From: Modicisalibacter coralii
GTDB taxonomy: Bacteria > Pseudomonadota > Gammaproteobacteria > Pseudomonadales > Halomonadaceae
Length of the DNA: 64,000 nucleotides
Assembly: GCF_004117855.1 (NCBI RefSeq)
Contig: NZ_QWBW01000007.1
Location: 231,507 to 295,506 of the forward strand
Reading direction: 5' to 3'
Part shown: positions 26,397 through 34,881 of the stretch, piece by piece
Numbering within the stretch: position 1 is the stretch's first letter
How the letters are laid out: each line of letters begins with the position of its first letter
Notes under the pieces: generated by a model
Told to the model about the DNA's origin: nothing
The model's input: the letters and a program-made list of their open reading frames with translations, nothing else
Database searches by the model: none
Program-made: the position numbers and the translations under genes

Positions 26397-27950
26397 ATGC
26401 TGGAAGTCATCTGTCTGTCGTTCGCCTTCGTGCTGGGCCTGCTCGCCTGGCGGTGCGGGCTGCCAGCGCTGATCGGCTTCCTGGCGGCGGGCTTTCTGAT
26501 CAACCCCTTCGCCGACTCCCTGGCGCTGCCACCGTCGACCCCCGAGATCCTCGACCATGTCGCGCACCTCGGCGTGCTGCTGCTGCTGTTCACGGTGGGC
26601 CTCAAGCTCAAGCTCAAGAGTCTCGCCCAGCCCGAGGTGTTCGGCGGCGGGCTGATCCACTTCCTGGCCACGCTGCTGGTGTTCGCGCCCGGTCTGCACT
26701 GGCTGGGTGGGGCGACCTGGGCCACCGCATCGATCCTGGCCATCGCCCTGGCCTTCTCGAGTACCGTGCTCTCGGCCAAGAGCCTGGAGGCCCGCCGCGA
26801 ACTGCGTGCCTTTCACGGCCGGGTGGCGATCGGCATCCTGATCATCCAGGACCTGATCGCCCTGGTGGTGCTGGCCTTCTCCACCGGCCAGGTACCCTCG
26901 CCCTGGGCCGTGCTGCTGTTCGGCCTGCCCCTCGCGCGGCCGCTGTTGAAGCGCCTGATCGATCTCAGCGGCCACGACGAGCTGCTCCTGCTGATGGGTC
27001 TGGTCCTCGCCGTGGTGGTCGGCGGCGCGGGATTCTCGGCGCTGGGGCTGTCCGGCGAGGTGGGCGCGCTGCTGCTCGGCGCACTGGTCGCCGATCACCC
27101 TCGCGCCCAGGAGCTCGGCAAGACGCTGTGGGGGCTCAAGGAACTCTTCCTGGTGGGGTTCTTTCTCAAGATCGGCATGTCGGGGATGCCCGACTGGGAT
27201 TCGCTGGTCTTCGCCGTGACCTTCACCGCGCTGCTGCCGCTCAAGGCGGCGCTGTTCTTCTTCCTGCTGATCCTGTTCCGGCTGCGCGCCCGCAACGCCT
27301 TCCAGGCGGCGATCAGCCTGACCAGCTACAGCGAGTTCGGCCTGATCGTCGCCGCCGCCCTGGCGCCCGACACCCTGGTGGGCCTGGCGCTGGCCGTGGC
27401 GCTGTCGTTTCTGGTCGCCGCACCGCTGCAGCGCAACGCCCACTCGCTGTTCGCGCGTCTCGAGCCCTGGCTGCGGCGCTTCGAGAATCATCGCTGGCAT
27501 CCCGACGAGCAGCCAGCCTCGCTGGGCGACGCCCGGGTGATGATCGTCGGCATGGGGCGTACCGGCACCGCCGCCTACGATCGTCTGCATGCCGACGACA
27601 CCCGGTTGATCGGCCTGGACGCCGATCCCAACCGGGTCGAGAGCCACGTCCGCGCGGGGCGCCACGTGGTCTACGCCGACGGCGAGGACATCGGCTTCTG
27701 GAACAGCGTCAACCTGCGCCAGATCGAGGTCGTGATGCTGTCGCTGCCGGATGCCGAGTCGAAGGTCTTCGCCACCCGCCAGCTGCGCGATCACGGCTTC
27801 GCCGGCACCATCATCGCCCACAGCCTCTACGAGGACGAGGCCGAGGCGATCCGTCGCGCCGGGGCCAACCAGACCTACCTGACCATGCACGAGGCCGGGC
27901 TGGGGCTGGCCGAGCACGTTCGCCAGGGGCTCACCGCCACGCGTGGCTGA
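26397..27950 (+). CDS. Kef-type cation:proton antiporter with TrkA-N domain
   Basis: A 517-residue CPA2 transporter: twelve or so hydrophobic segments over residues 1-345 (including LLLLFTVGLKLKLKSLA and AFSSTVLSAK) and a C-terminal cytoplasmic nucleotide-binding RCK domain beginning VMIVGMGRTGTAAYDRL near residue 380. It should exchange K+ or Na+ for protons. The C-terminus lacks a KefB/KefC glutathione-site signature that I can identify, so the simple KefB name is not used. CGGGAG lies about eight bases before the ATG. Confidence 0.85.
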   Translation: MLEVICLSFAFVLGLLAWRCGLPALIGFLAAGFLINPFADSLALPPSTPEILDHVAHLGVLLLLFTVGLKLKLKSLAQPEVFGGGLIHFLATLLVFAPGLHWLGGATWATASILAIALAFSSTVLSAKSLEARRELRAFHGRVAIGILIIQDLIALVVLAFSTGQVPSPWAVLLFGLPLARPLLKRLIDLSGHDELLLLMGLVLAVVVGGAGFSALGLSGEVGALLLGALVADHPRAQELGKTLWGLKELFLVGFFLKIGMSGMPDWDSLVFAVTFTALLPLKAALFFFLLILFRLRARNAFQAAISLTSYSEFGLIVAAALAPDTLVGLALAVALSFLVAAPLQRNAHSLFARLEPWLRRFENHRWHPDEQPASLGDARVMIVGMGRTGTAAYDRLHADDTRLIGLDADPNRVESHVRAGRHVVYADGEDIGFWNSVNLRQIEVVMLSLPDAESKVFATRQLRDHGFAGTIIAHSLYEDEAEAIRRAGANQTYLTMHEAGLGLAEHVRQGLTATRG

Positions 27951-28055
27951 TACCAGCCGATACCCGAAAGCCAGCCGCCACGCGTGAAAGGGCTTGCAAG
28001 GCACCCGGTCAGCCGTTGCAATGGTCGGCATCAGTCGTCTACCCCGGAGGGTCGC

Positions 28056-29051
28056 ATGAAACCCGCAGCGCCGCCCTCGCCCCGAACGCCCGAAGGCCAA
28101 TTACGGCGAGTGGGCGTGGAGATCGAATTCGCCGCCATTGCCCCGACCGCCGCCGCCGAGCTCGTCCGCGACCGCTTCGGCGGCGAGATCGAGCGGCTCG
28201 GCCCCCATCGCTACAAGGTCGTCGATACCCGGCACGGCGACTTCACCATCGAGCTGGACGCCAAGTACGCGCATCCCGACGACAAGCTGCTGGCGAAGGC
28301 CCGTGAGCACGGCGACGACGAGTGGTCGCACCTGCGCCTGGAGCTGCACAATCGTACCCGGGCGCTGATCGGCGACGCCGTGGCCGGCGTGGTGCCCACC
28401 GAGATCGTCTGCCCGCCACTGCCCTGGCTGGCCCTCGGCGAACTCGACGGGCTGTTCGACGCCCTGCGCCGGCAGGGCGCCCGCGACACCCGCGACAGCC
28501 TGCTCTACGGCTTCGGCCTGCATCTCAACCCCGAGGTGCCGGATACCGATGTCGAGAGCGTGCTCGCCCATCTGCGCGCCTACCTGATCCTCGCCGAGTG
28601 GCTGCGCGAGGAGATCGACATCGACATCACCCGCGAGGTGCTGCCGCACGCCAATCCGTTTCCTCGTGACTATGCCCTGCGGGTGCTCGAGCCGGACTAT
28701 CGGCCGGACCTCGACACCCTGATCGACGACTACATGGCCGCCAACCCCAGTCGCAATCGCGAGCTCGACTTCTATCCGCTGTTCGCCTTCCTGAGTCCCG
28801 ATCACCCCGGCTTGGCGAACGACGATCGCGTCAAGCCGCGGCCGACCTACCACTACCGGCTGCCCAACGCCCAGTTGTCGCAGCCGGACTGGAGCGCCAC
28901 CGCGGAATGGAATCGCTGGGTGGAGGTCGAACGCCTGGCCGCCGACCCGACCCGGCTGGCCGAACGCAGCGCCGCCTATATCGCCCATCACAGCCGCTCG
29001 TCGGTATCGCGCTGGCTGGATCGACTTCGCGAGTGGATGAAGGACGCATGA
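28056..29051 (+). CDS. Amidoligase family protein (glutamine-synthetase fold)
   Basis: A 331-residue putative amidoligase. The family-defining first strand RRVGVEIEFAAI is at residues 18-29, followed by DFTIELDAKY and FGLHLNPEVP, consistent with the COOH-NH2 ligase branch of the glutamine-synthetase-like superfamily. It would use ATP to form an amide between a carboxylate and an amine; substrates are unknown. CCGGAGGG precedes ATG 28056. Its stop overlaps the next ATG (ATGA), so it is coupled to an amidotransferase-like hydrolase, an association described for this family. Confidence 0.82.
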   Translation: MKPAAPPSPRTPEGQLRRVGVEIEFAAIAPTAAAELVRDRFGGEIERLGPHRYKVVDTRHGDFTIELDAKYAHPDDKLLAKAREHGDDEWSHLRLELHNRTRALIGDAVAGVVPTEIVCPPLPWLALGELDGLFDALRRQGARDTRDSLLYGFGLHLNPEVPDTDVESVLAHLRAYLILAEWLREEIDIDITREVLPHANPFPRDYALRVLEPDYRPDLDTLIDDYMAANPSRNRELDFYPLFAFLSPDHPGLANDDRVKPRPTYHYRLPNAQLSQPDWSATAEWNRWVEVERLAADPTRLAERSAAYIAHHSRSSVSRWLDRLREWMKDA

Positions 29052-29752
29052 GACGACCGCTGATCGGCATCACGACATCGGATCACAAGAGCCGGCTGGC
29101 CTGGTGGTGCGACTGCCTCGCGGTATGGCGCGCCGGCGGGCGGCCCGTGCGGCTGTCCCCCGCCCGGCCCGACATCGATAGCCTGGACGGGCTGGTGGTC
29201 GGCGGCGGCGACGATATCGGCGCCCAGCTCTACGGCGGCGAGATGCAGCTCGACGTGCGCGTCGATCCGCAGCGCGACGAGCTGGAACTGACGCTGCTCG
29301 ACCGCCTGGTACCCACCGGATGCCCGGTGCTGGGCATCTGCCGCGGCGCCCAGATCATCAACGTCTTCCTGGGCGGGACGCTGATCAGCGACATCCAGAC
29401 CACCTACGCTCACATCAAGCCGCGCCGGACGGTGCTGCCGCGCAAGACCGTCGACGTGGTGGAAGGCAGCCGGCTGCACCACATCCTGCAGGTCGACTGG
29501 TGCCAGGTGAACAGCCTGCACCATCAGGCCATCGACCGTACCGGCCACGGCATGAGCGTGGTCGCCCGCGACCGCGACGGCCTGGTCCAGGGCATCGAGA
29601 GTTGTCACCACGAGTTCCTGATCGGCGTGCAGTGGCATCCCGAGTTCCTGGTCTTCAACCGGCCCCAGCAGCGCCTGATCCGCGCCCTGGTCGAGCAGGC
29701 CGCGATACGTGCCGAGGCCTCGCGGCCGGCCGGGGACGAGACGCGCGCCTAA
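29048..29752 (+). CDS. Gamma-glutamyl-GABA hydrolase-like class I glutamine amidotransferase
   Basis: A 234-residue class I amidotransferase/peptidase C26 protein. The nucleophile elbow GICRGAQIINVFLGG holds the catalytic Cys near residue 98, and the His-x-Glu pair is in VQWHPEFLV. The family hydrolyses gamma-glutamyl amides (PuuD). Together with the preceding amidoligase it may remove or recycle the group that the ligase adds. Overlaps the amidoligase stop by four bases. Confidence 0.85.
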   Translation: MRRPLIGITTSDHKSRLAWWCDCLAVWRAGGRPVRLSPARPDIDSLDGLVVGGGDDIGAQLYGGEMQLDVRVDPQRDELELTLLDRLVPTGCPVLGICRGAQIINVFLGGTLISDIQTTYAHIKPRRTVLPRKTVDVVEGSRLHHILQVDWCQVNSLHHQAIDRTGHGMSVVARDRDGLVQGIESCHHEFLIGVQWHPEFLVFNRPQQRLIRALVEQAAIRAEASRPAGDETRA

Positions 29753-29794
29753 GAACGCTTTTTACAACCGGTAGATGAAGCGGACTTTTCCGGC

Positions 29795-29879
29795 GACAGG
29801 GCTTCGCGAGGGCGCTGTAAACCCATCCCTGGGAGCTACCTTTGCCATCCATGACAAAGGACCCTCGCTTCGCCCTGTC
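29795..29879. repeat. Imperfect 85-base palindromic intergenic element
   Basis: GACAGGGC (29795-29802) and GCCCTGTC (29872-29879) are outer arms; inner parts GGCTTCGCGAGGG/CCCTCGCTTCGCC and CTTTGCCATCC/ATGACAAAG also pair, forming a branched fold. It looks like an interspersed repetitive palindrome of the REP/BIME kind, in the 254-base gap between two genes of the same direction. Genome copies cannot be checked here. Confidence 0.5.
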
Positions 29880-30006
29880 CCCGGCCCCCATCATCAGGGG
29901 GGTTGGAAATGTGCTCTAAGAGCCTTCGACCATCGTCGGCTGCCGATGGCCGGCCTCTCTCGCCTAGTCTGGCAATGACCGACAACGACAAGAGACGCCC
30001 GCCGCC

Positions 30007-31689
30007 ATGACGCATGCCCGTTCCTACGCGGCCGCCGATACCCTGATCGTGGGTGCCGGCCCCGCCGGCTGCCTGCTCGCCAAACGCCTCTCCGAGGACC
30101 CGCACCACCGCGTCACGCTGGTCGAGGCCGGCGGGCGCGACAACTACCCCTGGATCCATATCCCGGTCGGCTACCTGTACTGCATCGGCAACCCGCGCAC
30201 CGACTGGTGCTATCGGACCGAGGCCGAAACCGGGCTCAACGGCCGTTCGCTGGGCTACCCCCGCGGCCGGGTGCTGGGCGGCAGCTCGTCGATCAACGGC
30301 ATGATCTACATGCGCGGCCAGGCCCGCGACTATGACCACTGGGCCGAGCTGGGCAACGCCGGCTGGGACTGGCAGAGCGTGCTGCCCCTGTTCCGCCGCA
30401 GCGAGGATCACTACGCCGGTGAAAGCGCCCTGCACGGCGCCGGCGGCGAGTGGCGCGTCGAACCCCAGCGCCACGCCTGGGAGATTCTCGAGGCCTTTCG
30501 CGAGGCCTGCGCCGAGAGCGACATCCCCGCCATCGAGGACTTCAACGGCGGCGACAACGAAGGCTGCAGCTACTTCCAGGTCAACCAGCGCCGCGGGGTG
30601 CGCTGGAACGCCAGCAAGGCCTTCCTGCGCGGGCTCGAGACCCGCGACAACGTCACCCTGGTCACCGACGCCGAGGTCGACCGCGTGCTGTTCGACACCC
30701 GCGGCGAGCGACCGCGCGCCTGTGGCATCCTGGCGCGCCTCGGTGGGGCCTTCCAGTCCCTCGAGGCCGACGAGGTGATTCTCAGCGCCGGGGCGATCGG
30801 CTCGCCGTCGATCCTCCAGCGCTCGGGGGTGGGGCCCCGCGAACTGCTCGACGAGCTGGGCATCCCCGTGGTTCACGCCGCGCCGGGGGTCGGCGCCAAT
30901 CTGCAGGACCACCTGCAACTGCGGATGATCTATCGGGTCACCGGCGCGACCACCCTCAACGAGATCGCCGGTTCCTGGTGGGGCAAGCTGGGCATGGCCT
31001 GGCAGTACCTGAGCGCCCGCCGCGGGCCGCTGACCATGGCACCCAGCCAGCTCGGCGCCTTCGCCCGTTCGCGTCCCGACCGGCCCAGCGCCGACCTGGA
31101 ATATCACGTCCAGCCGCTGTCGCTGCCGGCCTTCGGCGAGCCGCTGCACGACTTCCCGGCCTTCACCGCCTCGGTCTGCCCGCTGCGCCCGGCGAGTCGC
31201 GGCACGGTGACGATTCGCGCTCGCGATCCGCGCCAGCCACCGCGCATCCAGCCCAACTACCTGAGCGAGCCGGAGGACCGGCGCGTGGCCATCGATGCGA
31301 TTCGCCTCACCCGCCGCATCGTCGCCTCGCCCGCCCTGGCCCGCTACCGGCCCGAGGAGATCAAGCCCGGCCCCGACTGGCAGAGCGACGAGGAACTCGT
31401 CCAGGCCGCCGGCGACATCGGCACGACCATCTTCCACCCCGTGGGCACCTGCAAGATGGGCCAGGACATCCACGCGGTGGTCGACGACCGGCTACGGGTG
31501 CACGGCATCGAGGCCCTGCGCGTCGTCGACGCCTCGATCATGCCCACCATCACCTCCGGCAACACCTGCTCCCCCACCCTGATGATCGCCGAGAAGGCCG
31601 CGGCGATGATTCTCGAGGAACGCCATTGGCGGGCCATCGGACAGGCCACCGACGAGCGGGCCACTCTCTCGGCGACGGCGTCCTCCTGA
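30007..31689 (+). CDS. GMC family FAD oxidoreductase
   Basis: A 560-residue glucose-methanol-choline oxidoreductase: FAD motif LIVGAGPAGCLLAKRL at residues 13-28, GMC signature 1 in YPRGRVLGGSSSINGMIYMRG, and signature 2 in GAIGSPSILQRSG; C-terminal HPVGTCKMG carries the active-site histidine. It resembles choline dehydrogenase and alcohol dehydrogenases of the family, but without betB or betI nearby the substrate is unassigned. Monocistronic. Confidence 0.88.
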   Translation: MTHARSYAAADTLIVGAGPAGCLLAKRLSEDPHHRVTLVEAGGRDNYPWIHIPVGYLYCIGNPRTDWCYRTEAETGLNGRSLGYPRGRVLGGSSSINGMIYMRGQARDYDHWAELGNAGWDWQSVLPLFRRSEDHYAGESALHGAGGEWRVEPQRHAWEILEAFREACAESDIPAIEDFNGGDNEGCSYFQVNQRRGVRWNASKAFLRGLETRDNVTLVTDAEVDRVLFDTRGERPRACGILARLGGAFQSLEADEVILSAGAIGSPSILQRSGVGPRELLDELGIPVVHAAPGVGANLQDHLQLRMIYRVTGATTLNEIAGSWWGKLGMAWQYLSARRGPLTMAPSQLGAFARSRPDRPSADLEYHVQPLSLPAFGEPLHDFPAFTASVCPLRPASRGTVTIRARDPRQPPRIQPNYLSEPEDRRVAIDAIRLTRRIVASPALARYRPEEIKPGPDWQSDEELVQAAGDIGTTIFHPVGTCKMGQDIHAVVDDRLRVHGIEALRVVDASIMPTITSGNTCSPTLMIAEKAAAMILEERHWRAIGQATDERATLSATASS

Positions 31690-31714
31690 GCCGCCAGCCC
31701 GGGGCCCGACGCAA

Positions 31715-31740
31715 GGAAGCCGACCCGCGGGCCGGCTTCC
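31715..31740. terminator. Hairpin between convergent genes
   Basis: GGAAGCCG (31715-31722) pairs with CGGCTTCC (31733-31740) between the GMC oxidoreductase and the convergent osmC-like gene. No T-tract, so its terminator role is likely but unproven. Confidence 0.5.
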
Positions 31741-31763
31741 GATGTCGTGCGAACGGCTTCCGC

Positions 31764-32195
31764 TCAGTTGGCGAGCTTGGCGTCCAGGGTGATCTCGGCC
31801 TTGAACAGCTTGGAGACCGGGCAACCTTCCTTGGCCTTGTTGGCGCAGGTCTCGAAGGTCGCCTGATCGGCGTCGGGGATCTTGGCCACGGTTTCCAGGT
31901 GAATGGCCGAGATGGTGAAGCCGCTGTCGTCCTGCTCCAGGGTCACCGTCGCCCGGGTATCGATGCTCTCGGGCTCCAGGTTCTCCTCGCCGAGGATCAT
32001 CGACAGCGCCATGGAGTAGCAGCTGGCATGGGCAGCACCGATCAACTCTTCCGGATTGGTGCCCGGCTGACCCTCGAAACGGGTGTTGAAGCCGTAGGGA
32101 TTCTCCGCGAGCGCGCCACTCTCGGTGGAAACGGTGCCCTTGCCCTTCTTCAGGCTGCCACGCCACTGGGCCGACCCCTGCTTCTTGATCGTCAT
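31764..32195 (-). CDS. OsmC family peroxiredoxin
   Basis: A 143-residue OsmC/Ohr-fold thiol peroxidase. The two redox cysteines are in AAHASCYSMALS and EGCPVSK, and the OsmC-type start TIKKQGSAQWRGSLKKGKG separates it from Ohr. It reduces organic hydroperoxides. ATG 32195 is preceded by GGAGG. Monocistronic. Confidence 0.9.
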   Translation of the reverse strand: MTIKKQGSAQWRGSLKKGKGTVSTESGALAENPYGFNTRFEGQPGTNPEELIGAAHASCYSMALSMILGEENLEPESIDTRATVTLEQDDSGFTISAIHLETVAKIPDADQATFETCANKAKEGCPVSKLFKAEITLDAKLAN

Positions 32196-32301
32196 GAACT
32201 GCCTCCTTTCGTGGGTTGATCGCCCGACGCGGCGCCTCGCCGCCGCCGGGTCAGCATCATGCCTTCCTGACTGTAGTGCATTCGGGCCGGTAAGGGACAA
32301 T

Positions 32302-32883
32302 TCAACCCCGCGACTCGCCTTCGTGGCCGAGCGGACTCTCCAGACAGGCGAGCCGTTCGGCCGTCACCCGCGCCAGCCCCAGCCGCCGCATCGCCGCGAC
32401 GTTGCGTTCGGGGATGGCTCCGGGATCGGGGTAGCTCTCGAGGACCCGACTCAGGCTGGCCTCACGCAGCAGGTGGAGCATCGGCCAGGGCGAGCGGTTG
32501 GTGGCGTTGGCCGGGTCATCGGCGTCGGCCTGGGCAAACTGGTAGTCGGGGTGGAAGCTGGCCAGCTGATAGACGCCGGCGTAGCCCTCGGCCTCGAGCA
32601 GCGCCTCGGCGAGGGCCAGCAGATCCAGATAGTCGTCGAACGAGGCCATCCCGCGGGTGAGGATCAGCAGCGTGGTCTCGATCGCCGGGTCCTCGTCGAG
32701 CCGCCGACATTCGTCGATCAGGGTCCGCAGCGCAGGTTCGATGGCCTCCGCCGAGACGGTGGCGTAGCGTACGCGCTCGCGACGCACCTCGGGCGCGGCG
32801 AAGGGACACAGATGGTGGGCGACGACGAAGCGCTCGACCCAGGCGCGGGTGGCGGCGATCGCGGCAGTATCGGCGGACGGCAT
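32302..32883 (-). CDS. DUF1415 domain protein
   Basis: A 193-residue soluble protein of the DUF1415 family, recognisable from TRAWVERFVVAHHLCPFAAPE at the N-terminus and LASFHPDYQFA with NRSPWPMLHLLRE in the second half. No function is known for the family. ATG 32883 gives the standard length. Divergent from the aldo/keto reductase gene. Confidence 0.83.
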   Translation of the reverse strand: MPSADTAAIAATRAWVERFVVAHHLCPFAAPEVRRERVRYATVSAEAIEPALRTLIDECRRLDEDPAIETTLLILTRGMASFDDYLDLLALAEALLEAEGYAGVYQLASFHPDYQFAQADADDPANATNRSPWPMLHLLREASLSRVLESYPDPGAIPERNVAAMRRLGLARVTAERLACLESPLGHEGESRG

Positions 32884-32987
32884 GACGGACCTCGTTGATG
32901 AAGACGGGCCAGTATAGCCCTTGCGGCAGCCGGCGGGGTCGAGCACCATGCATGGCAATGGCTACCACGACCGATCCGGAGGTCCTC

Positions 32988-33884
32988 GTGCCCCACGCTA
33001 GCGTCACGTTACCCGCCGCCGCTGCGGCGCCGGCCATCACCCTGCCGGCGATCGGCCAGGGTACCTGGTACATGGGCGAGGGCCTCGCGCCACGCGATGC
33101 CGAGGTCCGCGCCCTGCAGCAGGGGCTCGACGCCGGGCTGACACTGATCGATACCGCCGAGATGTACGCCGACGGCGGCGCCGAAGAGGTCGTCGGCGAG
33201 GCGCTCGCCGGGCGCCGCGACGACGCCTTCCTGGTCTCCAAGGTCTACCCGTGGAACGCCGGTCGCGACAGCGCCATCGCCGCCTGCGAACGCAGCCTGG
33301 CCCGGCTGGGTACCGACCACCTGGATCTCTACCTGCTGCACTGGCCGGGCAGCATCCCCCTCGACGAGACCCTGGAAGCCTTCGAGCGCCTTCGCGACCA
33401 GGGCAAGATCCGCCGTTTCGGCGTCTCCAACTTCGACGTCGACGACCTCGAATCGCTCTGGCGGCTTCCCGGCGGTCGCGACTGCACGGTGAACCAGGTG
33501 CTCTACCATCTCGGCTCGCGGGGCATCGAGCACAGCCTGCTGCCCCGGCAGCGCGAGCGCGGCCTGCCGACCATGGCCTACTCGCCGCTGGCCCAGGGCG
33601 GGCGGCTGCGGGACTCGCTGCTCGCGAACCCGGCGGTGACGGCGATCGCCGCCGACTACGGCGTCACGCCCACCCAGGTGCTGCTGGCCTGGGCGATCCG
33701 CCCGGCGGCCGACCGTCACGACGGCGACGCCCGCGACGTGATCGCCATTCCCAAGGCGGTACAGCCCGCGCACGTGCGCGCCAACGCCGAGGCGCTGACG
33801 CTGCGCCTCGACGCCGAGGCCCTCGCCCGGCTGGACGCGGCCTTCCCGCCGCCCGCGCGCAAGGAACCCCTCGATATCATCTGA
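32988..33884 (+). CDS. Aldo/keto reductase
   Basis: About 298 residues of the AKR fold: IDTAEMYADGGAEEVVGEAL (catalytic Asp and Tyr), LVSKVYPWN (Lys) and YLLHWPG (His), then the RFGVSNF strand and a C-terminal AIPKAVQPAHVRANAEAL cofactor segment. NADPH-dependent reduction of an aldehyde or ketone is expected; substrate unknown. I chose GTG 32988, which has GGAGG five bases upstream; ATG at 32952 or 32958 would add about ten residues with no ribosome site. Confidence 0.85.
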   Translation: MPHASVTLPAAAAAPAITLPAIGQGTWYMGEGLAPRDAEVRALQQGLDAGLTLIDTAEMYADGGAEEVVGEALAGRRDDAFLVSKVYPWNAGRDSAIAACERSLARLGTDHLDLYLLHWPGSIPLDETLEAFERLRDQGKIRRFGVSNFDVDDLESLWRLPGGRDCTVNQVLYHLGSRGIEHSLLPRQRERGLPTMAYSPLAQGGRLRDSLLANPAVTAIAADYGVTPTQVLLAWAIRPAADRHDGDARDVIAIPKAVQPAHVRANAEALTLRLDAEALARLDAAFPPPARKEPLDII

Positions 33885-33911
33885 GCCGTATGGCGGCGTC
33901 TGCAGCGTGCC

Positions 33912-34700
33912 CTACAACAACGCGGGGCCCTCGGGGTCGCGAAACGCCTTTCCCCGCCGGGAGGCCAGCCGATCCGCCAACCGCGTCGGCTCGGGCAGCT
34001 TGGTGCGTCCCAGGCAGGCGATCGTCCAGTCCAGCGCGGTGGCCAGGCTCAAACGATGGCCGGGGGAGACGATCACCGGCTTGACGCCCAGACGCGAGCG
34101 CAACATGGCCCCGATGACCACCCGGCCGTCGGCATCGGTGGCCACGTCCGCCGGGTCCTCGGCGCGGCGGCGATCGGTCAGTGGCGTCCATTCGCCGCGA
34201 GCCTCGGGCACCTCGCCATGACGCCCGCACAGGCGCTTCTTGGCCACACCCAGGGTGGGCAGGTCGAGCCATAGCCCGAGATGCGCGGCGATCCCCAGGC
34301 GTCGGGGATGGGCGATACCCTGGCCGTCGACCATCACCAGATCGGGACGCCGCGAGAGCTTGTCGAAGGCCCCCAGCGCCGCCGGTATCTCGCGAAACGA
34401 CAGCAGGCCGGGAATGTAGGGCATGCGCGTCGGCTCGCGGTGGACGAGCTCCTCGACCGGTGTCAGGTCGGGCCAGTGCAGCAATACCACCGCCGCTCGG
34501 GTGGTCGACCCCTCGTCCTCGAAACCGATGTCGACGCCGGCGATCCACGCGACCTCACCGATCCGGTCTTGGCGCTCGAGACGCGGCGCGAGTTCTTGCT
34601 GCAGAGCGATGGCGCGCTCCGGGGACAGGGTCCAGTCATGCAGGGCCGCGTTCTGAACGCGCCCTTCGTGAAACGGCTCTTCATGCAACGATTCGGGCAT
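33912..34700 (-). CDS. nfi: Endonuclease V
   Basis: A 262-residue nuclease that cuts DNA near deoxyinosine. Catalytic acids are in WIAGVDIGFED and VDGQGIAHPRRLGIAAHLG, and PYIPGLLSFRE is the family PYxxGxLxFRE wedge motif. ATG 34700 (MPESLHEEPF) gives a slightly long N-terminus compared with E. coli Nfi. Neighbouring sbcDC on the other strand makes this a small DNA-repair group. Confidence 0.92.
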   Translation of the reverse strand: MPESLHEEPFHEGRVQNAALHDWTLSPERAIALQQELAPRLERQDRIGEVAWIAGVDIGFEDEGSTTRAAVVLLHWPDLTPVEELVHREPTRMPYIPGLLSFREIPAALGAFDKLSRRPDLVMVDGQGIAHPRRLGIAAHLGLWLDLPTLGVAKKRLCGRHGEVPEARGEWTPLTDRRRAEDPADVATDADGRVVIGAMLRSRLGVKPVIVSPGHRLSLATALDWTIACLGRTKLPEPTRLADRLASRRGKAFRDPEGPALL

Positions 34701-34881
34701 CGAGACAACATCCTTTTGTCGAACGTGCCCCCAGCCTAGCATGCCCGTCACGCCATTCCGGAACGCCCCTGAGATGCTTTTCCCTGTCTGCCGGAGCCCC
34801 GCCCGGATGCCATCATGGACCCGGCCGGCAGAGCCGGTACACTGAGGCGCCGACCGATCATCGTTGCGCGGATACCCCGAC

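Noticed and set aside
25362..28100. A 912-codon minus-strand frame extending the creatininase gene upstream through the antiporter gene
   Set aside because: The creatininase domain begins at ATG 26180 with a strong ribosome site; the upstream 640 codons are antisense to the Kef-type antiporter and its leader and show low-complexity Gln/Gly/His.
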